From NCBI RefSeq assembly GCF_001672815.1, contig NZ_LZKK01000165.1:1-60155 (forward strand): DNA of 60,155 bases. Direction: 5' to 3'. Source of the DNA: Mycobacterium sp. E796 (GTDB lineage: Bacteria > Actinomycetota > Actinomycetes > Mycobacteriales > Mycobacteriaceae). Of this stretch, positions 32,453 to 39,226 are shown one piece after another. Each line of letters opens with the position of its first letter. Within the stretch, counting starts at the first letter, position 1. The notes below the pieces were generated by a model that had not been told where the DNA came from, did no database searches, and worked only from the letters and a program-made list of their open reading frames with translations. The translations under genes were made by a program, and so were the position numbers.

Positions 32453-34246
32453 ATGTCTAAGCAAGAGGTTTCGGACTATTTACTGGAGCGGCTGCGGACG
32501 TGGGGTGTCGAGCACGTGTTCGGCTATCCCGGCGACGGCATCAACGGGATCCTCGCCGCGTTCGGACGCGCCGACAATCGGCCAATGTTCATCCAGTCGC
32601 GGCACGAGGAGATGAGCGCGTTCGAGGCGGTGGGGTACGCCAAGTTCACCGACCGCGTCGGGATATGCATGGCCACCTCGGGCCCCGGCGCCATCCATCT
32701 GCTCAACGGCCTCTACGACGCCAAGCTCGACCACGTTCCGGTGGTGGCCATCGTCGGTCAGACCAACCGCAGCGCGATTGGCGGGTCCTATCAGCAGGAG
32801 GTCGACCTGCTCAGCCTGTTCAAGGACGTGGCCAGCGACTACGTCCAAATGGTCACCGTCCCAGAGCAATTGCCCAACGTGCTGGACCGCGCGATCCGGG
32901 TGGCCATGGCGCAGCGGGCGCCGACAGCGCTGATCATCCCGTCCGACGTGCAGGAGCTGCCGTACTCGCCGCCCACGCACGCCTTCAAGATGGTGCCGTC
33001 GAGCCTGGGCATCGAGTGGCCGGCCGTCTCCCCCGACGACGCGGCGATCCGCCGCGCGGCCGACGTGCTCAACGCCGGAAAACGGGTCGCCATGCTTGTC
33101 GGCAACGGCGCCCGCGGGGCGCGCGAGGAGCTGGCCGAGGTTGCCGACCTGCTCGGGGCCGGGGCGGCCAAGGCGCTGCTGGGCAAGGACGTGTTGAGCG
33201 ACGAATTGCCTTGGGTCACCGGCTCGATCGGGTTGCTGGGCACGCGGCCGAGCTACGAGCTGATGCGCGACTGCGACACGCTGCTGACCGTGGGGTCCAG
33301 TTTCCCGTACACGCAGTTCTTGCCCGAGTTCGGGCAGTGCCGCGCCGTGCAGATCGATATCGACGGCCGGTTCATCGGCATGCGCTACCCCTACGAGGTC
33401 AACCTGATCTCGGACGCGAAGGCCGCGCTGCGGGCCCTGATTCCGCACCTGCGCCGCAAAGAGGACCGCAGCTGGCGCGAAACCGTCGAGGCCAACGTGT
33501 CGCGCTGGTGGGAGACCATGGACATGGAGGCGAAGGTCAGCGCCGACCCGATCAACCCGATGCGGTTGTTCTCCGAGCTGTCCCCGCAACTTCCCGACGA
33601 CGCCATCGTCACCGCCGACTCCGGTTCGGCCGCCAACTGGTACGCGCGAAACCTGCGATTCCGTGGCAACATTCGCGGCTCGCTGTCGGGCACCCTGGCG
33701 ACCATGGGCCCCGGCGTGCCATACGGGATCGGCGCGAAATTCGCGCACCCACAACGACCGGTCATCGTGTTCAGCGGTGACGGCGCCATGCAGATGAACG
33801 GCATGGCAGAACTCATCACGATCAAGCGGTACTGGCAGGAGTGGGGCGACCCGCGCCTGATCGTCGCGATCCTGCACAACAACGACCTGAACCAGGTCAC
33901 CTGGGAGATGCGGGCGATGGCCGGTGCGCCGAAATTCGCGGAATCGCAGAACCTTCCGGACATCGACTTCGCCGGGTTCGCCGCCAGCCTGGGCCTGAAT
34001 GCGATGGCCATCAAGGACGGCGACGAGCTGGCGGACGCCTGGCGCAACGCCTTGTCCGCGGACCGCCCGACCGTGCTGGACGTCTACACCGACCCCGACA
34101 TGCCGCCGATCCCGCCGCACGCCACCTGGGACCAGTTCAAGGCGGCGACCGCCGCGGTGCTGTCCGACGACGAGGACCGCGTCGGCTTCGTCAAGGTGGG
34201 CCTGAAAACGAAGGCGCAGGAATTCTTGCCGCACAAGAAGAATTGA
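32453..34246 (+). CDS. Thiamine-pyrophosphate-dependent enzyme (pyruvate oxidase/acetolactate synthase-like)
   Basis: A 597-residue TPP enzyme. The PYR domain has FGYPGDGINGIL, the catalytic Glu in SRHEEMSAFEAVGYA and MATSGPGAIHLLNGL. The PP domain has the TPP-binding GDGAMQMNGMAEL followed by LHNNDLNQVTWEM. The overall order matches the POX/ALS family; it could oxidise or decarboxylate pyruvate or a similar 2-oxo acid, but the substrate is not clear. It stands alone, 14 bp from the convergent udgX. Confidence 0.88.
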   Translation: MSKQEVSDYLLERLRTWGVEHVFGYPGDGINGILAAFGRADNRPMFIQSRHEEMSAFEAVGYAKFTDRVGICMATSGPGAIHLLNGLYDAKLDHVPVVAIVGQTNRSAIGGSYQQEVDLLSLFKDVASDYVQMVTVPEQLPNVLDRAIRVAMAQRAPTALIIPSDVQELPYSPPTHAFKMVPSSLGIEWPAVSPDDAAIRRAADVLNAGKRVAMLVGNGARGAREELAEVADLLGAGAAKALLGKDVLSDELPWVTGSIGLLGTRPSYELMRDCDTLLTVGSSFPYTQFLPEFGQCRAVQIDIDGRFIGMRYPYEVNLISDAKAALRALIPHLRRKEDRSWRETVEANVSRWWETMDMEAKVSADPINPMRLFSELSPQLPDDAIVTADSGSAANWYARNLRFRGNIRGSLSGTLATMGPGVPYGIGAKFAHPQRPVIVFSGDGAMQMNGMAELITIKRYWQEWGDPRLIVAILHNNDLNQVTWEMRAMAGAPKFAESQNLPDIDFAGFAASLGLNAMAIKDGDELADAWRNALSADRPTVLDVYTDPDMPPIPPHATWDQFKAATAAVLSDDEDRVGFVKVGLKTKAQEFLPHKKN

Positions 34247-34260
34247 GGGACGGGCCGCCC

Positions 34261-34914
34261 CTAGCCCAGCCCCGAGCACGCGCTGCGCAGGTCGTCGACG
34301 AATAGCGTGTAGGCCTCGTCGTGGGAGTCGCTGCGGTCGCGCAGCACCGACGATGGGTGCACAGTCGCGACCACGATCGGCTCGGGCGTCAGGTCAACCT
34401 CGACCGCGGCGGGCAGGTGGATGACCTCGCCGCGCTGGGCGGACACCCGAAAGCTCGGTCCCAGAAGCGATTGCGCGGCCGTCGCGCCGAGGCAGACGAT
34501 CACCCGCGGGCCCACCGCCTCGATCTCGGCGATGAGCCAGGGGCGGCACGCGACCACCTCGGTGCGGCTCGGTTTCTGGTGTATGCGGCGCTTGCCGCCC
34601 TTGCGGGTGAACTTGAAGTGCTTGACGGCGTTGGTCTGGTACGTCAGCGTCGGATCGATCCCGGCGTCGTCGAGGGCGCGGGCGAGCAACCGCCCCGCGG
34701 GCCCGACGAACGGCAGGCCGGCGCGGTCCTCCTGGTCCCCCGGTTGCTCTCCGACCAGCATGATGGGCGCGCCACGGTGCCCGTGGCCGAACACCGTCTG
34801 GGTGGCGTCGGCGAACAACGGGCAGCCGTGGCAGCGCTCGGCCGCGGTTTTCAGCGAATCCAGCCCGCGGTCCTGCGGCAGGTAGCGCGCGGCGCTGGTC
34901 TTAGGTGCGGCCAT
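34261..34914 (-). CDS. udgX: Uracil-DNA glycosylase of the UdgX type
   Basis: A 217-residue family 4-like glycosylase that removes uracil from DNA and, in UdgX, stays covalently linked to the product. The diagnostic loop KRRIH is present (His112), with motif A GEQPGDQEDRAGLPFVGPAG and motif C VATVHPSSVLR. Four Cys residues (28, 31, 123, 141) can hold the 4Fe-4S cluster. It lies 14 bp downstream of the hemerythrin gene in the same operon, driven by the SigF-type promoter at 35547-35571. Confidence 0.95.
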   Translation of the reverse strand: MAAPKTSAARYLPQDRGLDSLKTAAERCHGCPLFADATQTVFGHGHRGAPIMLVGEQPGDQEDRAGLPFVGPAGRLLARALDDAGIDPTLTYQTNAVKHFKFTRKGGKRRIHQKPSRTEVVACRPWLIAEIEAVGPRVIVCLGATAAQSLLGPSFRVSAQRGEVIHLPAAVEVDLTPEPIVVATVHPSSVLRDRSDSHDEAYTLFVDDLRSACSGLG

Positions 34915-34928
34915 GATTCAGGCCATGA

Positions 34929-35489
34929 TCAGCCCTTGCCCATGATGGCGTCACGGGCCCGGTCCATCATCGCCGCGAAGGGGCCCGCGGTCAGGTTGGC
35001 CGCCTGGGACTCGACGCCGGCGTGCGGCCGGGTGGGCGCGATCGCCTCGGCGAGCTTGGCGGCGCGGCCCATCCTGGCCAACTCGTCCTCGCTCAATTCC
35101 TCGCTCAGCTTGGCGAACTCGTCTTTCTCCTCGTGCTCGGCGTGATCGATCACGGCGTCACGCAGTTCCGTCAGGTGACGGGTGAATTCCTCGCTGTCGA
35201 CGTCGAGCTTCTCGAGCTTCTGCAAGACCGTCTTGGCCTCGTGCTCCTCCTCCAGGCGCTTCTCCACCACCGCGGCGCCATCGGCGATCTTTCGCTTGGC
35301 GCGCGGGTGAACGATCTCCTCCTCCGCGGTCTCGTGCACCGCGAGCAGTCGCCGGAGCCCGACGAAGGCCTTCTCCCGCTCTTTCCCCGAGGCCGACAAC
35401 GTTTCGGCGAACATCGACTTGATCAGCTCGTGCTGACCGACCAGAAAGTCGACGACGTCGGAGCGCGACTTGATGGCGTGCTCTGCCAT
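34929..35489 (-). CDS. Hemerythrin-domain protein
   Basis: A 186-residue di-iron hemerythrin-like protein. The four-helix core has the ligand pattern HELIKSMFAE, HETAEEEIVHPRAK, EEEHEAK and DHAEHEEKDEF. These proteins bind oxygen, nitric oxide or peroxide. The C-terminal 35 residues lack a known motif. ATG 35489 has a GGGAGGG site 6 bases upstream. It precedes udgX and shares its promoter; pairing a redox sensor with a DNA-repair enzyme suggests a response to oxidative DNA damage. Confidence 0.9.
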   Translation of the reverse strand: MAEHAIKSRSDVVDFLVGQHELIKSMFAETLSASGKEREKAFVGLRRLLAVHETAEEEIVHPRAKRKIADGAAVVEKRLEEEHEAKTVLQKLEKLDVDSEEFTRHLTELRDAVIDHAEHEEKDEFAKLSEELSEDELARMGRAAKLAEAIAPTRPHAGVESQAANLTAGPFAAMMDRARDAIMGKG

Positions 35490-35546
35490 GATGTCCCTCC
35501 CATTCTCACTTTTAAGCGCGCGGGCTGTTGCGCGCTCCCTAGCGGC

Positions 35547-35571
35547 TACCCGAGGCACGCGGGCAACAAAC
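35547..35571 (-). promoter_or_regulatory. SigF-type promoter for hemerythrin-udgX
   Basis: Minus strand GTTT (35571-35568), 16-bp spacer, GGGTA (35551-35547): exact consensus, 58 bp before the hemerythrin start. Confidence 0.65.
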
Positions 35572-35574
35572 GGC

Positions 35575-35598
35575 GTGTGAATGGCTCACGTTCGGGTA
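35575..35598 (+). promoter_or_regulatory. SigF-like promoter for the divergent small gene
   Basis: GTGT (35575-35578), 15-bp spacer, GGGTA (35594-35598). One -35 mismatch. It begins 4 bp from the -35 element of the hemerythrin promoter on the other strand. Confidence 0.45.
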
Positions 35599-35634
35599 CT
35601 TCTTGGTCCAGACCGTGACGCAGGGGAGAAACCG

Positions 35635-35997
35635 ATGGGCGCAACGCGAAATCCCGCAAGAGCGGTCGACATCGGCAACGACGTCGCATTGATCACCGGG
35701 CAAATCAGAGCGCTCAAGGACCTCGCGAAGCAGGACGACGAAGCGCCGATCGGCGAAGAGCAGCGCTACGACTTCAGCATCAGGTGGGGGACGGTGCTGA
35801 CCGGCCGCCTACGACGGCTGGTGCACTACAGCTCGCTGGGCAGGCTCGACGATGCGGGTGAGCGCACGCTTGACGCGTTGCGCAACGAGCTGCGCGCACT
35901 GTCACATCTGATTGATCGATTCCGGCTCGCGCAACCGAACTTCACAGAGACCCCGCCCGTGACGGCGAAGCGCCTCCCTCCCCGGATCCTTCACTGA
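35635..35997 (+). CDS. Hypothetical helical protein
   Basis: A 120-residue mostly helical protein that I do not recognise. It is charged (ALITGQIRALKDLAKQDDEA, RNELRALSHLIDRFRLAQ) with no Cys, signal peptide or membrane segment. ATG 35635 has GGGGAG 6 bases upstream, better than the upstream ATG 35581. The SigF-like promoter and divergent position opposite the hemerythrin-udgX operon suggest a stress role. Confidence 0.7.
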   Translation: MGATRNPARAVDIGNDVALITGQIRALKDLAKQDDEAPIGEEQRYDFSIRWGTVLTGRLRRLVHYSSLGRLDDAGERTLDALRNELRALSHLIDRFRLAQPNFTETPPVTAKRLPPRILH

Positions 35998-36184
35998 GAA
36001 AGTCCTTAGCGGACAAGCCGATTGCGCCCCGCGCCGACACATGCAGTGCCAGGAAGGCGCCGGCGAACGCGAACGATGCCGGCGCGAAATCCCACCGCCC
36101 GGCGACGTACCCGCCGAGGCTGAGGACTCGAAACACCCGGCTGCGGTGCCAGCTTTCTGGCCACGTCTCGACGAGAAAACCCAC
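35942..36184 (-). CDS. Small possible membrane protein behind a SigF-type promoter
   Basis: An 80-residue frame starting near GTG 36184 (VGFLVETWPESWHRSRVFRVL). It has one hydrophobic stretch (FAPASFAFAGAFLALHVSA) and a Ser/Gly-rich tail. A perfect SigF-type promoter ends 11 bp upstream, which would give a near-leaderless message. Its last 56 bp overlap the convergent hypothetical gene. No homologue is recognised; it could also be a non-coding transcript. Confidence 0.35.
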   Translation of the reverse strand: MGFLVETWPESWHRSRVFRVLSLGGYVAGRWDFAPASFAFAGAFLALHVSARGAIGLSAKDFLSEGSGEGGASPSRAGSL

Positions 36185-36194
36185 GTTGCGCACG

Positions 36195-36218
36195 TACCCG
36201 GGCGCCGGTTTCTCAAAC
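36195..36218 (-). promoter_or_regulatory. SigF-type promoter upstream of a small reverse-strand gene
   Basis: Minus strand GTTT (36218-36215), 15-bp spacer, GGGTA (36199-36195): exact consensus. Only the small frame at 35942-36184 lies downstream on this strand. Confidence 0.6.
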
Positions 36219-36304
36219 ACGGACTCATAAGAATTGCCGCTTCGACGGCGCGGGGCCGGTCGGCTACATTCGGGTCAGGATGCCGGGCTAAGGAGGCCAC
36301 TGGC

Positions 36305-37300
36305 GTGAATCCTCAGGATCGGTACGGATACGGCCCGCTGAGTTACGACCCGCTCGGTCGCATGCCCCCCGCCGCCCCGCCGGTGCAACCGCCGGTCTTG
36401 CCACCGCCACCCCCGGAGCCGTACCGCCCGCCGGTCAACGCGATCGCCACCCAGTCGCTGGTGTTCGCCTTCGCGTCCCCGCCCGTCGGCGCGGTGCTGG
36501 GACACCTGGCGCTGGCCCAGATCCGCCGCACGGGCGAGCTCGGCCGAAACCGCGCGCTGGCCGCGCTGGCGCTGTCCTACGCGATCATCGGCCTCGCGGT
36601 CCTCGGCCTGGTCGCCTGGGCCACACTGGCCGCGCTGCCGTCCACCCCGAACCGCCCGGCGACACCGGCCGCCACCGCCGCGGCGCCCGCGGGCCCGACC
36701 GTCGCGCCGGACGCCATCGCCACGGTCCTGCCCAGCCTCGGCGACCTGGAGACCATCACCGACGACCAGAACCTCGAGACGGGCCAGACGTGGGACCATC
36801 CCAGCAGGTCCGATCGGGAGGGAACCATCGACCGTCCGGAGTGCTGGGGAAGCATCGCCCCCGGGACCCCGGACGCCTACAACGTCGACGCCATCTTCGG
36901 CTACCGCGCAGCGGAATTCTCCGACACCCGCACCCTGCTCAAGTCGGTCCAGGTCATCGAGGCCGTCGCGGCGTTTCGCGATGCGCCGGCCGCGCAATCG
37001 CAGCTGGCGAAGCTTTTAGACGGATGGCGCCGGTGCGGCGGCACGACGGTGAGCGTGACGATCCCCGAAGCGGGGGCCATTCCGTTCGCCCTGGGCGAGC
37101 CCACCGACGCCGGCAACGGCATCACCGCGTTGGACCTGACGCCCAAGGGCCTGCAGGTGCGCTCCGCCCGCGCCGTCGCGGCCAAGGCCAACGTCGTGGT
37201 CGACCTGTACGTGTCGTACAGCGGCACCACCGACGGCGCTCGCGCGCGGCAATCGGCCGTGAGCATCGCCACCACCGCGCTGAACAAGATCCCGGGGTAG
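36305..37300 (+). CDS. Membrane protein with PknH-sensor-like extracellular domain
   Basis: A 331-residue membrane protein. The N-terminal 45 residues are proline-rich (PPVQPPVLPPPPPEP). Two hydrophobic segments follow (about 46-70 and 88-110, a DUF4190-like region). The extracellular C-terminal part resembles the PknH sensor domain, with two Cys (RPECWGS and WRRCGGT) that may pair. It has no kinase domain. The GTG start has AAGGAGG 8 bases upstream. Ligand and role are unknown. Confidence 0.85.
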   Translation: MNPQDRYGYGPLSYDPLGRMPPAAPPVQPPVLPPPPPEPYRPPVNAIATQSLVFAFASPPVGAVLGHLALAQIRRTGELGRNRALAALALSYAIIGLAVLGLVAWATLAALPSTPNRPATPAATAAAPAGPTVAPDAIATVLPSLGDLETITDDQNLETGQTWDHPSRSDREGTIDRPECWGSIAPGTPDAYNVDAIFGYRAAEFSDTRTLLKSVQVIEAVAAFRDAPAAQSQLAKLLDGWRRCGGTTVSVTIPEAGAIPFALGEPTDAGNGITALDLTPKGLQVRSARAVAAKANVVVDLYVSYSGTTDGARARQSAVSIATTALNKIPG

Positions 37301-37309
37301 CGGCGCCGC

Positions 37310-37367
37310 CGAGTGTGGGGCCTACGGACGAATTGGAAGCGGATCCCGTACCCAGGGCCCACACTCG
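37310..37367. repeat. Intergenic inverted-repeat element, copy 2
   Basis: CGAGTGTGGG (37310-37319) and CCCACACTCG (37358-37367) are reverse-complementary arms about 38 bp apart, between the PknH-like and aldo/keto reductase genes. The GAGTGTG core is shared with the element at 12465-12564, though the spacers differ in length and sequence. Confidence 0.5.
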
Positions 37368-37389
37368 GTGCCGCAGTAGGGTGGGCGGC

Positions 37390-38358
37390 ATGAAATATCT
37401 CGACGTCGACGGGGTCGGACGGGTCAGCCGAATCGGCCTGGGCACGTGGCAGTTCGGGTCGCGCGAGTGGGGCTACGGGGAGGGCTACGCCTCCGGGGCC
37501 GCGCGCGACATCGTGCAGCGCGCCCGCGCCCTGGGCGTGACGCTGTTCGACACCGCCGAGGTGTACGGGCTGGGCAAGAGCGAGCGGATCCTGGGCGAGG
37601 CGCTCGGCGACAAGCGCGCCGAGGTCGCGGTGGCCAGCAAGATCATGCCCGTGGCCCCCTTCCCCGTCGTCATCAAGCAGCGCGAGCAGGCGAGCGCGCG
37701 GCGGCTGGGGCTCGAGCGCATCCCGCTCTACCAGATCCACCAGCCCAACCCGGTGGTCCCCGACTCGGTGATCATGCCCGGCATGCGCGACCTGCTCGAC
37801 GAGGGCAAGATCGGCGCGGCCGGCGTCTCCAACTACTCGCTGGAGCGGTGGCGAAAGGCCGACGCCGCGCTCGGGCGGCCGGTGATCAGCAACCAGGTCC
37901 ACTTCTCGCTCGCCCACTCCGGCGCGCTGGAGGATCTGGTGCCCTTCGCCGAACGCGAGAACCGCATCGTGATCGCCTGGAGCCCGCTCGAGCAGGGCCT
38001 GCTGGGCGGCAAATACGGCGTGGACAACCGTCCCGGCGGCATTCGAGCGGTGAACCGGTACTTCGGCACCGAGAACCTGCGTCGCATCGAGCCGCTGCTG
38101 CAGACGTTGCGCGACGTCGCGGCTCAGGTCGGCGCCAAGCCGGCGCAGGTGGCGCTGGCCTGGCTGATCAGCCTGCCGGGTGTCGTGGCCATCCCCGGCG
38201 CCTCCAGCCTCGAGCAGCTCGAGTTCAACGTCGCCGCCGCCGACATCGAGCTGCCGGCGGATTCCCGCGACGCCCTCACCGACGCGGCCCGCGCGTTCCG
38301 GCCGGTGTCAAACGGGCGATTCCTTCTCGACAAGGCCCGCGAGAAGTTGGGCGTCTAA
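37390..38358 (+). CDS. Aldo/keto reductase
   Basis: A 322-residue AKR that reduces aldehydes or ketones with NADPH. Typical motifs: RIGLGTWQFGS, LFDTAEVYGLGKSE (with the catalytic Asp and Tyr), KIMPVAP (catalytic Lys region), IPLYQIHQPNP (His) and GVSNYS. The C-terminal cofactor loop includes IPGASSLEQLEFN. The stop codon overlaps that of the convergent SDR gene. It belongs to the AKR group close to YdjG/AKR5/11 enzymes; the substrate is not predictable. Confidence 0.92.
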   Translation: MKYLDVDGVGRVSRIGLGTWQFGSREWGYGEGYASGAARDIVQRARALGVTLFDTAEVYGLGKSERILGEALGDKRAEVAVASKIMPVAPFPVVIKQREQASARRLGLERIPLYQIHQPNPVVPDSVIMPGMRDLLDEGKIGAAGVSNYSLERWRKADAALGRPVISNQVHFSLAHSGALEDLVPFAERENRIVIAWSPLEQGLLGGKYGVDNRPGGIRAVNRYFGTENLRRIEPLLQTLRDVAAQVGAKPAQVALAWLISLPGVVAIPGASSLEQLEFNVAAADIELPADSRDALTDAARAFRPVSNGRFLLDKAREKLGV

Positions 38359-39134
38359 GACTGCGCCGTGTCCGCGAACGCCGGCGGGCTGGCCGGGGCG
38401 CCGCGCGCGACCACCAGCGGCATCGACGTCGTCGCGTTGGTGCGCAGGATCGTGTGCACCACGTCGATGAGGTCCTCGACCGGCATCAGCTTGCCGGGCA
38501 TGCAGCCGCGGGAGGCCCACAGCGGGGCGGCCTTCATGGCGAGGTCCATGTCCCAGCCGGTGGTCATGCCCGTCGCCGCGTCGCCCTCGCCGCCCCCGCA
38601 CTCGCCCACGATCAGGTTGGTGAAGCCGATGTCGGGGTGTTCGGCGCGCCAGGCCTCGACGAGCCGCTCGAGGGCCGCCTTGCTGACGCCGTACGCCCCC
38701 AGACCCGGCCAGGGCGGACCGTAGGTGCCCGCGTCGGAGGCCAGGTACACCACCTTGCCCGCCGACTCGGTCAGGTGCGGCACCGCGGCCGCGGTGACGA
38801 GCGCGGCGCCGATCACGTTGGTGTCGAAGACGCGCCGCCACGTCTCGGCATCGGTGTCGACCATGCGGACCAGCGGGCCGATGGCGGGGGTGTACACGAG
38901 GTTGTCGATCCCACCGAACGCGTCCGCGGCGGCGCCGATCGCCGACCGGCAGGACGCCTCGTCGGTGACGTCGCATTCGACGGCGATCGCGCCGGGCCCG
39001 GCCTCCTTCGCCGCGGCCTCGATGCGCTCGCGGCGACGGGCGAGCAGCGCCACCTGATCGCCGCGCTGCGCCAGGCCGACGCCGATGCAGCGCCCCAGCC
39101 CGCTCGAGGCGCCAACCACCACTGTCCTTGACAT
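38355..39134 (-). CDS. SDR oxidoreductase
   Basis: A 259-residue classical SDR. NAD(P) loop VVVGASSGLGRCIGVGLAQRG; catalytic Ser in VYLASDAGTYG; Tyr-Lys in YGVSKAALERL. ATG 39134 (MSRTVVVGAS) is used because an AGGAGAG ribosome site lies 7 bases upstream; a longer start (39170) does not. Its stop overlaps the aldo/keto reductase stop on the other strand (shared CTAA). Substrate unknown; both neighbours are reductases, so they may act on related carbonyls. Confidence 0.9.
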   Translation of the reverse strand: MSRTVVVGASSGLGRCIGVGLAQRGDQVALLARRRERIEAAAKEAGPGAIAVECDVTDEASCRSAIGAAADAFGGIDNLVYTPAIGPLVRMVDTDAETWRRVFDTNVIGAALVTAAAVPHLTESAGKVVYLASDAGTYGPPWPGLGAYGVSKAALERLVEAWRAEHPDIGFTNLIVGECGGGEGDAATGMTTGWDMDLAMKAAPLWASRGCMPGKLMPVEDLIDVVHTILRTNATTSMPLVVARGAPASPPAFADTAQS

Positions 39135-39226
39135 ATTCGCCCTCTCCTGTAACGAGCACGCTGCAGGCACAGCGTATCGATCGAGGAGCGGCTAGGTGAC
39201 GTTCGGGCGGATTTGTGTCAACCCGG

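Noticed and set aside
32480..34279. A 599-residue reverse ORF across the TPP enzyme
   Set aside because: Mirror frame of a well-supported gene; no domains.
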